Origin: Schistocerca nitens
Lineage: Eukaryota; Arthropoda; Insecta; Orthoptera; Acrididae
Direction of reading: 5' to 3'
Assembly: GCF_023898315.1 (NCBI RefSeq)
Contig: NC_064619.1
Span: 344,482,650-344,546,649 of the forward strand
Length of the DNA: 64,000 bases
Positions 43,046 to 53,159 of this stretch are shown piece by piece. The position numbers and the translations under genes were made by a program. A model generated the notes under the pieces. It was not told where the DNA came from. It worked only from the letters and a program-made list of their open reading frames with translations, and searched no databases. The first letter of the stretch is position 1, and every line of letters begins with the position of its first letter.

Positions 43046-43840
43046 TAAATTATACATTATTTTGGTAGACCAAGTAACTATTGCTAAATGCTGTACTACA
43101 CTTCGAAGTGACACAGGCTTAAGACTCTATTTCTCAGTACAGTTACTAAGTTTCTGTAAACAATAATCGGCAGGTTACAGCAATCGTTCAATTCCTCGAC
43201 GATAGAGACTCGCTCCTTGGTCACGCAGCCATTGGAGAATCGCTGTAGGTCTGCAGGACTGCAGGCAACCCAGGTCATGCACTCCATCTGACAATGTGCC
43301 ATTATTGTTACACAATTGTTTTAGAGTGGGGCGACATGTATAATTTACTTTCTGAAGCACGTGTGTATCATCCACGACTAGGATGGTTGCAGAGAACAAC
43401 TGATGACACCCTGAAGAAAGAAAGGAAAAATTAACATAGAAAGAAAAACTAGAAAATTAGTGAACACGACATACATGAGTTTATTTTCACAAATTTCGAT
43501 AGCAAGTTGGCAGTCAAAAACTGTGTTTCAAAACTTGTCATTCGAATGCCAGATGTGCGGATTTCAGTCCAGTCAGCATGTGCTAGTAGATCACATGCAG
43601 GTGACATATATAAAGGGGTGCATGCACATCCCTTCAGCTGAGAAAAAGCACTCTGGTTCATGGAAGAAGCGGGGCAGGTATAAGCGAAGTACTGATCTAC
43701 TGCCGGCTGCTCTAGGAGGAAGCATGACCAGGCGTCATAAAGAACTTTTTGTGAGAAAGACAGTTGTATGGAGAGGAAAAAGTGACGCAGATCATTCATC
43801 TTTTGGATTTTCAGGTCTCGTATTTCTTCCGTGTTAGCAG
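43046..43840. other. Non-coding stretch
   Basis: Open frames at 43449-43916 on both strands overlap and contain no recognisable domain. Nothing else was identified before the inverted-repeat structure. Confidence 0.45.
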
Positions 43841-44412
43841 TTAAAATCATTGGATGTAGGTTCCGCCTTTTATGCAAAACACTGTTTTTTCTTGTTACCC
43901 AAACACGTTTCAGCACCTCTGTGTCATCATTAGTGGGTTTTATTTATTGGACAACTGTGAAAGTGAACATATTTTAAACTGTAATTGATCTAACAAAAGA
44001 AGTCTGAAGACAGTTTTAGTTCATTTTTGTTTTTAGCTTGATTTTAAATGATGTGTTTTTGCGGGACCATCTGTATGGTGTCCTGCACTGATAGGTTGTC
44101 ATCTGCAAACAAAACGATGTAAATGTGATTTTTATCAGAGAGTTAACTTATCCCTTGACTTTTTAAAAAACTTTGATGTGGTAATATGTTTTGTGTATAT
44201 ATTCGTTATTACTCACGTTTTCTTGTGACTGATCCTTCTTCCTTCTGGTTTAGAGGGCACTGCACACACATATTAAACGTACTTGGTGTACTTTCAGTTT
44301 TGAAATCGCCTTTTCATTTTACAAAACGCGGTGCATACAATGTTGTTGCGTGTCCTAACCCCGTCGGCGTTCATTTGTTCCCTAGTGAGTTTGGCCCGGA
44401 ATTTGAATTTTG
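43841..44412 (+). repeat. Left inverted arm (~572 bp)
   Basis: It pairs with 44802-45377. It includes segments that look coding-like in mirrored frames (plus-strand 'HILNVLGVLSVLKSPF' here, minus-strand 'HILNVLCVFSVFKSPF' in the other arm), which only reflects arm similarity. Confidence 0.9.
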
Positions 44413-44452
44413 AAACACTTGCCGATCAGTACACATACGTAAAACATGCTAG

Positions 44453-44695
44453 ACTTTTAAGAAGAAATACCCAGAACATCTTCGAGCCCTAAAACGTAAC
44501 AGCACCCATAGCACATTTGCTGAGCACCTAATAGCCCATAACCGCCATTCAAATATAATAGGAACAGACTTAAAAATACTGAAATCAAGCCAAAGCCTAT
44601 ACCACGAACTAACAATAGAAGAAAAATTCCAAAAGCAGAAGGCAGTAGCAGAAGGCAACCAAGTTTTAAATGAACACACTATACACATTGCTTAA
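44453..44695 (+). pseudogene. Penelope-like C-terminal fragment (GIY-YIG region end)
   Basis: An open stretch of about 80 codons ends at TAA 44693-44695 and reads 'FKKKYPEHLRALKRNSTHST', then 'FAEHLIAHNRHS' and 'YHELTIEEKFQKQKAVAEGN'. This resembles the end of the GIY-YIG endonuclease domain of Penelope-like polyproteins, where the 'Y..H..A....S.FA.H' pattern follows the catalytic part. The catalytic GIY-YIG strand and the reverse transcriptase are absent here, so it is a 5'-truncated remnant. Confidence 0.7.
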
Positions 44696-44747
44696 AGCAT
44701 TAAAGGAACTTTACAGAAAAGGCAACACAAACGGCTAAAGGAGCTTT

Positions 44748-44750
<3 letters not shown>

Positions 44751-44790
<40 letters not shown>
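44751..44790. repeat. (CA)n microsatellite
   Basis: Twenty CA units between the Penelope-like coding end and the right inverted arm. Confidence 0.97.
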
Positions 44791-44794
<4 letters not shown>

Positions 44795-44801
44795 CAACAA
44801 C

Positions 44802-45377
44802 AAAATTCAAATTTCGTGCCAAGCTCGCTAGGGAACAAATGAATGCGGACAGGGTTAGGAGACACAACAACATCGTTTGCACCGCGTTGTGCGAATTGAA
44901 AAGGCGATTTAAAAACCGAAAATACGCAAAGTACATTTAATATATGTGTGCGGTGCTCTCGGAACGAGAAAGAAGAAGTATCAGACACAAGCAAACATGA
45001 GTAATAATAAATGCAGACACAAAACATGTTGCCACACCAAAATCATGTTTTTAAAAAATCAAGGGATAGGTTAACTCGTTAATAAAATTTACATTTACGT
45101 CGTTTGGTTTGCAGATGACAACTTATCAGTGCAGTGCACCATACAGATGATCCTGGAAAACCACATAATGTAAAATCAAGGTAAGAACAAAAACGAACAA
45201 AAACTATCGTTAGACCTAATTCTGTTAGATCAGTTACAACCTAAAATAGATTCACTTTTACAGTTGACCAATAAACAAATCCCACGGATGATAACGTAGG
45301 GGGGCTGAAACATGTTTGGGTAACAAGAAAAAACAATGTGTTGCATAAGAGGCAGAACCTACATCGAATAATTTTGA
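44802..45377 (-). repeat. Right inverted arm (~576 bp)
   Basis: The reverse complement of 43841-44412 with scattered substitutions and small indels. It ends near 'acctacatcgaataattttg', matching 'aatcattggatgtaggt' at the start of the left arm. Confidence 0.9.
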
Positions 45378-45460
45378 CGCAGATTACTTAATTGAGTAAC
45401 AGAATGGCTCTTGCCAGTTAGGTTGTAGTTGGTGCGGAAGGCGGTTGTGTTTCCTGGTCG

Positions 45461-45673
45461 GGTCCGCAGCTCGTGGTCTCGCGGTAGCGTTCTCGCTTTC
45501 CGAGCACGGGGTCCCGGGTTCGATTCCCGGCGGGGTCAGGGATTTTCTCTGCCTCGTGATGATGATGACTGGGTGTTGTGTGTTGTCCTTAGGTTAGTTG
45601 GGTTTAAGTAGTTCTAAGTTCTAGGGGACTGATGACCATAGCTGTTAAGTCCCATAGTGCTCAGAGCCATTTT
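45461..45673 (+). mobile_element. tRNA-headed SINE, head type B, full length
   Basis: The full B-type head 'ggtccgcagctcgtggtctc', B box 'cgggttcgattcccggcggg', linker 'agggattttctctgcctcgt' and the shared tail are present. A perfect 13-bp target duplication, tgtttcctggtcg, lies at 45448-45460 and 45674-45686. The linker has an extra GAT repeat ('gatgatgatgactggg'). Confidence 0.96.
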
Positions 45674-45686
45674 TGTTTCCTGGTCG

Positions 45687-47895
45687 ATGAACTGCGTTTT
45701 CATCCTATGCTCCCTCCGCTAATCGCACCTGCCATTTGACATGCGAGGACTTACATGGAAGAAGTCTCCCGCTCTCATGGGCTTTAAGAAAAATAACGAT
45801 GATGATGGATGAAAACACCATGCTTTGCTGATGCTCAAAATGTGATTTTTTTTATCTTGAAAATAGGTTCCGTGACCTGTACAAAATGACAAACTTCACG
45901 TGTTTTGTACTTTTTTTCAGTTTATACGAACAGTTTTTTCCGAGTTATTTTCTTTGTACATATAATTTTATTGTGCACTTATAGTTAAAAACTCTATAGA
46001 TGTCATTTATTGGTGGTACTACAGTTACATGGACACTAATTTCTAAAACACAATAAAACGTTTATGATGGTGCTGATAAGAACTTCATTTGATGGGTAAA
46101 TATCTGCTATGTAAGACTTAGCAGAAATGTTATTAATAATAAGTAGTTAATAATAAATACACAGCTGCCCTGATGTTTTAACAGTACCTGAGAGTGTTGT
46201 AAAAACTGATGTTCTTCCTCCAGGCTATGACCTTCCAGTATGAGTTAGCGACAATTGTCTGCTTTAGCAATAGTATAAACAGAAAATGAAAAAGCACCAA
46301 ACGATTAGTCCGTTTTGCTGATAGTAAAACGAGGAGAAAAATCCTTTAAATAAGTCAAAATTTGAGGTCACTGAACACACACATATGTCTGATTCATAGT
46401 TACGTACTTCTTTTCACTTCTCTTTCGTCTTATGACGCTGTTTTAGATGTGCTACTAATTCACATTGTTGGGAAGTTACTCCGTGCTCTAATTAACTAAT
46501 TTTTAATGTCTTAATTCTTAAAGTCTCAATAGTCTCAATAGTTAAAGACAAATTTTAGAACTAATTGTATATTATGTATTCTAGTTTCTGTTACACACAC
46601 TTTCAATTTCTTGGTGGTGACCAACTTTAACGTCATTCCCGAACACTCGTCTACAGAAAATATTATTAAAAACAAAGAATGCTAAATATTTGAGGTGCTG
46701 TCACTATGCAGTGCGCACAACTCTTTGTAATGTAAGTTTCGAATAAGAAACACTTGCATTTCAGGTGTTTGTTACAGACTTGGAGGGGGTCAAAGAAGGA
46801 AAAACTTTTAGGAATCCTTGACTTGGCTTTCAACAGTTTTATGGCTTTCTTCTTCAGAAGCAAATTCCACTGATACACTTGAATGAATCTCCATGGTACA
46901 GATCCGCATAACAAAAGCAGTATGACCAAAAGGCAAAGGTGGCGCATTCAACAGTCTAGCTTATAATGAATGCCAATACTAAAACCATGTTTACAGATAC
47001 TCGATAGATGTAATTAGATGCCTGTCATGTGTTCATGCGTGCCGTCTACCTAAATACCAAATTATGTGTTGGTAGACGCTAACCAATTGTAGCAAATAGT
47101 GCGTCACAGTTCCTAGTTACATTCTCGAGTAAACAATTATCAACATTTTATTTATATTTTTACAAAGCTCCATTACAAAATCTTGACCTTACGTAGTTGT
47201 AATTGTAATGCAACACATCATATGGACTAAGTAACAATATGAAAAACAATACCTGTGGCGTCTGTGGCGTCATACTCGTATTATGTTTGCACGAGCCCAA
47301 GGTTCTGTTCCGTTAAGGCTTCTACTATTCTTATTTATGCAACCACCTGTTCATACAATACGTATGCATAATCAGCTAAAATAAAAAAAATCATGTCATT
47401 AAAATACCTATTATGACAGCAGCAAGTACATCCGCAACTAGTTACCGCTTTGAACATCACAGCGTCATAATACCATGGTCGACAGCCGATTACTGCGCTT
47501 ATGAAATCAAATTCTTTAATAAATACAAAATATAGTTGCATTATAAACTTGTGACAAGGTAAAAATTACAAACAATAATTATGGTCACCAATAAGCGGGA
47601 TCTTGCCTGTGACATCCAAAGCCGCTACTGCTTGCTCACTGCTGATTGCCGTGTCCGTTCAACAGTTGTCTGCTGTGCTTATGAAAATTATAAAATCTTT
47701 GGAAAGGTTCGGATGGTACTGAAAAGCTTGACAGTGCCGTAATATTTAGCGAACTATTAACATGTATAGTCATCAGATGACTACTGCGCTGAATCATTGA
47801 ATCAAATTATCCCCTCTAGGAGGAAAAAAAACTTTTATACTTAGACTGTTCATTCATAAATTATCCAGGCTCTTTTAAGTTACTTTTATAACTCT
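45687..47895. other. Long AT-rich non-coding stretch
   Basis: More than 2 kb without recognisable domains, element termini, tRNA-like boxes or tandem arrays. The open frames at 46666-46947 and 47335-47541 show no family motif. Confidence 0.5.
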
Positions 47896-48290
47896 TCATT
47901 CGTCAGGGATATCCATTTTCATTCTGTTAGGTGCTATGTGCAAAATTTTCGCTGTATCTTCAATACTGCCATCTACATGTGTACTGCTACGTAAATGATG
48001 GATAAAAGCAGTCTTATTGTTTGGGGCGATATGTTCTTTATATCTAGTTACAAAACTAGACCCGTTTGGTCAATATAAATACGATCACACGTTCCACACT
48101 TCAGTCTATACAGGCCAGATACTTCATACGTTCTGTTCTTTTTTTGTCTTTTTTATCTGTTTTATGTCTTAATTTGTACTGCAATTGGCCAGATGTCCGA
48201 AACGCAACATTGTCATGCTTGGGAAAGGCATATCATAATTTCAGTCATACGACCGTAATACTTCAGTGTAACACACTTTTTACCTGTACG
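47896..48290 (-). pseudogene. Penelope-like element C-terminal fragment
   Basis: On the minus strand the relic reads 'RTYEVSGLYRLKCGTCDRIY' then 'IDQTG', the GLY-YIG-like start of the endonuclease preceded by the connector, and after a frameshift 'RYKEHIAPNNKTAFIHHLRS' and 'THVDGSIEDTAKILHI', ending at TGA 47896-47898. Upstream (about 48130-48290) traces such as 'CCVSDIWPIAVQIKT' fit the segment between the reverse transcriptase and the endonuclease. The GIY-YIG cysteine and tyrosine positions are visible. The element is 5' truncated and frame-broken. Confidence 0.8.
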
Positions 48291-49430
48291 TCATGTCCTA
48301 ACATGCTTATGTTTCTACTTATTGTAATAAGAATCAGCGCGCATGAACACATAATAAATTTGTAAGTGTAGAATATTATGGGCTATAAACGCAGAGGCGC
48401 GCACGAATACATGTTTTGCTGCTAATGGCCTTTATTGGGTCTCTGTGAACACAATTTACTGTAGTACTGACCTTCAGCGTAATCTTGGCTGTTGAACGTA
48501 ACATTTCTTCATTATGGTCATGTCACATCTGTCATGTGGACCTGTATCATGTAGAAGTCATGCAAACGCACTGGTGTATCATGTAGAAGTCATGCAAAGG
48601 TACCAGTGGAATTACGCTCTATGAAACAATCTTATTCGAAATTTGCGTCACAACGGGCTTTGCATACTGTACATTGACAACTATTGTCATTTTTGCATTC
48701 TTTGTGCTTAATAATATTGTAGGCACTGGTCTCAGTATGAACGTTAACGTTCGAAACTAGTCACCACCACGAAACTGTATGCGACTGACAGAAACACCAA
48801 TAAATAATAATCAAATTTAAGTTGCTGGTCCTGTTACCAACAAAATGTTGCAATTATATAAATAAATGTTTGTTTTTTGAAATTCTTTAAAATTTGCCTT
48901 CAGTAGAACGCAGAATTTATTACGTGTTATCTACAATAATGTATGTTCGGATAGCTATTTGAAGAATTGATATTTCGGGAAAGCTGAAAAATATTTTAAG
49001 AGAATATTTCGTTTTAAAATGTTAATATCAAAATAGACTTTTAAATTTTTTGTTTTAGTTCCTGTATTTTACTTTTTGACCGAAGTGATAGGTCAGTTTG
49101 ATAGCGTAGAACGGTGGAAGGTGGGAAAGTTTCTGTGAGTGACGAAGCGTGGGGCATCTTTCGTTGATTTTAGGAGGTGCAGGCGCAGAGGTGGAGGGGG
49201 CCTCATGTTACCTCCTCTTTTTGCCCCAGGTGAGAGTCCATGACACTACCACCCCAAATAATAGGATTTCTAATTTATCTGGTTTCTTTTCGTAACAACG
49301 AGCAACTGTAATTACCAGCCGAAAGGTTCCTCCTTTGTGAGTGCATGACTGGACATAATACGTTATATTTAGTGTTCGCAACAACAGTGATGGAAAAAAA
49401 GACCGGTTGACCAAGATGGAGTCCACCCAG
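48291..49430. other. Non-coding stretch with a small direct duplication
   Basis: A 23-bp block, 'gtatcatgtagaagtcatgc' plus 'aaa', occurs twice at 48544-48566 and 48576-48598. I see nothing else. Confidence 0.55.
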
Positions 49431-49661
49431 GGTAGCTGCGTGGTCAGCGCGACGGAAAGTCATACCTAACGGCCCCGGTTCGATTCCCGGCTGTATCGGG
49501 GATTTTCTCCGCGCAGGGAGTGGATGTTGCTTTGTCCTTATCATCATCATTCCATCTCCATCGACACCCAAGTCGCCGAAGTGGCGTCAACTCGAAAGAC
49601 TTGCACCAGGCGACTGGTCTACCCGACAGGAGGCTCTAGCCACACGGCATTTCCATTTCAC
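49431..49661 (+). mobile_element. tRNA-headed SINE, 'caagtcgccga' tail family
   Basis: The head 'ggtagctgcgtggtcagcgc', B box 'cccggttcgattcccggctg', linker 'ggggattttctccgcgcagg', a CAT run ('atcatcatcattcc') and tail 'aagtcgccgaagtggcgtca' through 'cacacggcatttccatttca' are all present. This is the best-preserved copy of the family in the window. The target duplication is not clear. Confidence 0.9.
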
Positions 49662-49887
49662 CAACAAGGAGTTATGCGACAAAAACGAAAGTTCGTAGGC
49701 GTGATTGAACATCTGAAAGATGATGTGTATTCAAATTTTACGCCCATGGCATAAGAGTGATTTAGTAGCGCCACTATGAGGATGCAAATCAAATTTGCTT
49801 CAAAAACACCCTGTAACGGTTGAGAGTGTAAGTTACCTTTGAGACTGGACACGGTGAGTTAATGTTAGTCAAGAATGTTTTTAAGGT

Positions 49888-50079
49888 TCAGATGGCTCTG
49901 TGCACTATGCGACTTAACTTCTGAGGTCATCAGTCGCCTAGAACGTAGAAATAATTAAACCTAACTAACCTAAGGACATCACACACATCCATGCCCGAGG
50001 CAGGATTCGAACCAGCGACCGTAGCGGTCGCTCGGTTCCAGACTGTAGCGCCCAAAACCGCACGACCATTCCGGCCGGC
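49888..50079 (-). mobile_element. tRNA-headed SINE, head type A
   Basis: On the minus strand the head 'ccggccggaatggtcgtgcg', B box 'ctggttcgaatcctgcctcg' and shared tail are present. An 11-bp target duplication, gtttttaaggt, lies at 49877-49887 and 50080-50090. It sits in the N-terminal region of a Tc1-like relic. Confidence 0.94.
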
Positions 50080-50090
50080 GTTTTTAAGGT

Positions 50091-51069
50091 GACAAAGAAT
50101 CCATTACCAATATATCACTTATTTTGGACGTGGTCTTGTAATAGGGGTACGAGAAACTGGATGTTAGTTCTGAAAATAACGCAGAAAATCTTGGCAGGAA
50201 TGTAGCCGCTGCAAATGACCGCTGGCAGCGGTGGTCACGAGGATGGACGGTCGCGATGTCGGGGCTCCGGACGGCCACTCGGCGTTTCCGAGAGGGAAGA
50301 CCATCGTGTTCGACGTAAGGGTGCGGTGCATCGTCCTGAATCACCAGCAGCACTCTGAGCAGTAGTTTGACACCAGTGACAACGAACTGTTACAAATCGG
50401 TTACCTCAAGGATACCTCTGAGCTAGACGCCCTGTAGCGTGCATTACCTTGACCCCAAACCACCGCCATTTACAAATTCAGTGGTGTCAAAAGAGACCTT
50501 ATCGGAGGGTAGGATGGAGATGTGTGGTGTTTTCTGATGAAAGCTCGTTCTGCCTCGGCGCCAGTCATGGCCGTGTTTTGGTGAGAAGCAACCTGTCTGC
50601 GTGCTAGACACACTGGCCTATACCTGAATGCATTGTCTGGGGCGTGATTTCGTATGACAACAGGAACACTCTAGTGATTATCCCAAGCTGCCAGACTGCG
50701 AATGTGGACATCAGTCTGGTGATTCGACCTGTTATAGCACCATTCATCTGCAGCATTCCAGCGGCTGTTTTTCAACAGCATAACCATCGTCCACATACCG
50801 CTGTTGTGACCCAACATCCTCTACAGAGTGTCGACATGTTGCCTTGGCCTGTTCAATCACCAGATCTGTCTCCAATCGAGCACATGTGGGACATCATCGG
50901 ACAACTCCTGCGTCACACAAGAACAGTACTACCCGTCCTTGTATTGACTGACCAACTGCAACAGGCGTGCAACTGCATCCCACAAACTGATATCCGGCAA
51001 ATGTACAACACATATCATTCACGTTTACGTGAAAGCATTCAACGTTCCGGCTGTTTCACCGGTCATTAA
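50091..51069 (+). pseudogene. Tc1-like transposase relic with altered catalytic site
   Basis: The N-terminal part is broken over frames ('YHLFWTWSCNRGTRNWM'-like traces near 50115, an arginine-rich 'GRP'-type linker near 50270-50310). The first Asp region appears in 'CGVFSDESSFCLGASHGRVL' (about 50521-50580). From 50644 the frame is open to TAA at 51067-51069: 'VISYDNRNTLVIIPS', 'AVFQQHNHRPHTAV', 'MLPWPVQSPDLSPIEHMWDI' and a C-terminal 'RLRESIQRSGCFTGH'. The second catalytic Asp is replaced by His (QQHN for the usual QQDN). The Glu in 'PIEHMW' is kept. The substitution alone should abolish activity. Confidence 0.85.
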
Positions 51070-51410
51070 TGTATCAACGTTGCACATTTCGAATGGCGTA
51101 TCTCAAGCTTACAGTAACCAGTCATCTTGTAATGTTAATCACTTGAATATATTGGCTAGACAAATGTTTTTTTTAGTGTTGCGATTTGTTCCGTCAGTGT
51201 ATTTTAATACGTAGCATGTACTCGTATATTTCGCATGCGCGAGTAGAAACAGAGAGCTTTCCATGTATTGTAAACAGTTTTTCATTTCTCGGGGTTACTC
51301 TGGTTTTCACGTCGATCAAAGATGTCATGTTAGGACATAGTCTGCCCATGGTTCTGCAGAAATGAGCCGCATATATGGCCAAACCCAAGTGGTTTATCTA
51401 AGACAGGCAA
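51070..51410. other. Non-coding stretch
   Basis: No feature is recognised between the Tc1-like relic and the SINE nest. Confidence 0.5.
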
Positions 51411-51418
51411 ACGACTTA

Positions 51419-51813
51419 GAAATGGTTCAAATGGCTCTAAGCACTATGGGACTTAACATATGAGGTCATCAGTCCCCTAGACTTAGATCTACTTAAACCT
51501 AACTAACCTAAGGACATCACACACAGCCATGTCCGAGGCAGGATTCGGACCTGCGACCGTAGCAGCAGCGCGGTTCCGACTGAAGCTGGGCTCTGAGCAC
51601 TACGGGACTTAACATCTGTGGTCATCAGTCCCCTAGAACTTAGAGCTACTTAAATCTAACTAACCTAAGGACATCACACACATCCATGCCCGAGGCAGGA
51701 TTCGAACCTGCGACCGTAGTAGTCGCGCGGTTCCGGACTGAGCGCCTGAACCGCTAGACCACCGCGGCCGGCCCGACTGAAGCACCTAGAACCTCTCGGC
51801 CACAGCGGTCGGC
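51419..51813 (-). mobile_element. tRNA-headed SINE, head type A (outer copy of a nest)
   Basis: The outer SINE is read on the minus strand and is interrupted in its tRNA-like head by a second SINE (51587-51772). An 8-bp target duplication, acgactta, lies at 51411-51418 and 51814-51821. Its head resumes after the inner copy with 'agcacctagaacctctcggc' on the plus strand. Confidence 0.93.
51587..51772 (-). mobile_element. tRNA-headed SINE, head type A (inner copy)
   Basis: Its tail end is short ('tgggctctgagcactacggg' on the plus strand, missing the last ~15 bp) and its head is complete ('ggccggccgcggtggtctag' on the minus strand). A perfect 11-bp duplication, ccgactgaagc, lies at 51576-51586 and 51773-51783, within the host SINE's head. 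Confidence 0.95.
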
Positions 51814-51821
51814 ACGACTTA

Positions 51822-51996
51822 CAGCGTAAAGGCTAGAGCAAAGAGCCACTGGCTCAGAGGAACTGCTGTGATAGACTTTCCCGCCGCAAGAGCACTTGGG
51901 TGTTGTGTGTTTGGCATGCTTATGATATTTTTTCATTACGTATCTCTCATAATTAATATCTCTCCTTAAGTGTGTGTGTGTGTGTGTGTGTGTGTC

Positions 51997-52046
<50 letters not shown>

Positions 52047-52684
52047 CTTGATATATACAATAATCACTACATACCTCTTCTCCAGTTTAACGATTATTTA
52101 AATCGCATATATTCCTTACATGGTCAATCTGTGGCGAACTGCAATTTATGGTAACTAAATAAAATTTCACAGCCAAGATCGTCATGGTAATAGAGTGTAC
52201 GCATGCAATGTGAAGCGACTCGTAACACTGGTAGCTAATATGTTGTAAAAACTCAAAAGCGTAAGATCCGATGATGACAGCATATCCGGTCATCGAATAA
52301 AATACTTTTCTTAGCGATCTTGGATTGTGATGTTTTCTTCAGTTATCATTTGAGTCACACTTCGTGAACAGGTACATGAAATTTGATGATTAAAATCTTT
52401 TCTTGAGTGAAGTTTATCCCATGAACTCGGGCACTAAACGAAGTAGTCGTTACATTTCTCTGTTCATTTATTACGTAAGTGCTGTATCTGGTAATATTTC
52501 ATTGTCATGTTTTTTGATACACGTAATACTTCGTAAATAGCGTTCCGAGGTGTTTATTGGCAGATTTCACTTTGTGAGTTCACGTGCTGTTGTGATGTTC
52601 GCTTCTTGGACACGTTATTCGTAGTTATTTGGGAATTTGCTATGCCGAAATTCGTGGTGAGCTCGTAATTTCTTGTGTCTTATT
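51822..52684. other. Non-coding; (TG)n and (AT)n at 51970-52042
   Basis: A TG run (51970-51995) adjoins an AT run (51999-52042). No gene is recognisable. The last bases before 52685 are the left flank of Gypsy-B, with target sequence TTATT at 52680-52684. Confidence 0.6.
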
Positions 52685-53159
52685 TGTTGTGTCGATTCCC
52701 TAAGGTCTCGACACAATGAGTGGCTAGGTGCACGCGAAACTAACGCAGACGGGCGTAAATTCTGAAACAGGAGACTGGATGAAAAACTATAAAGAAAAGA
52801 AGAGAGATTGTCATCTACTTAACTTTTAATGATGTTCTTCTTGTTGGAATACATCTCTTGCATAGTAGTAAGCAATTAGCAATGATACACATGGCGCCTT
52901 GCTACGTAGTAGCGATGGACTAGCTGAAGGCTATTTAATCTGTCTCTCGGCAAATGAGAGGAAGACGTGATACGTCTTGTCGCAAGCTATGTCGTCCATA
53001 CAACTGGGGGGAGGTCAAGTCCGTGTCTTGTGACCTGCCATGTGGTGGCGCTAGGTTTGCGATTACACAGTGGCGACACGCGGGTCCGACATGTACTACA
53101 GGACCGCGGCCGATTTAAGTTACCACCTAGCAAGTGTGGTGTCTAGCGGTGACACCACA
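52685..53159 (-). repeat. Gypsy-B 3' LTR
   Basis: 475 bp; on the plus strand it begins 'tgttgtgtcgattccctaag' and ends 'agcggtgacaccaca'. The end of the Gag-Pol frame runs 33 bp into it. Simple TATA-like sequence is not obvious on the coding strand. Confidence 0.97.

Larger units (their letters stand above)
43841..45377. mobile_element. Penelope-like coding end between inverted arms
   Basis: Left arm 43841-44412 and right arm 44802-45377 are reverse complements along almost their whole ~570 bp ('cttgttacccaaacacgttt' on the left pairs with 'aaacatgtttgggtaacaag' on the right; 'ttcatttgttccctag' pairs with 'ctagggaacaaatgaat'). The 389-bp spacer holds the C-terminal coding end of a Penelope-like element and a CA microsatellite. 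Penelope elements are known for terminal repeats in direct and inverted arrangements, so the arms are probably part of such a structure. That is inference from layout and family knowledge. Confidence 0.75.

Noticed and set aside
43449-43916. A 155-codon minus-strand gene
   Set aside because: A 125-codon plus-strand frame overlaps it. Neither has a family motif, and the surroundings are transposon debris.
44692-45027. A 111-codon minus-strand gene with a poly-CV stretch
   Set aside because: The frame runs through the CA microsatellite and the inverted arm. The mirrored frame in the other arm is explained by arm similarity.
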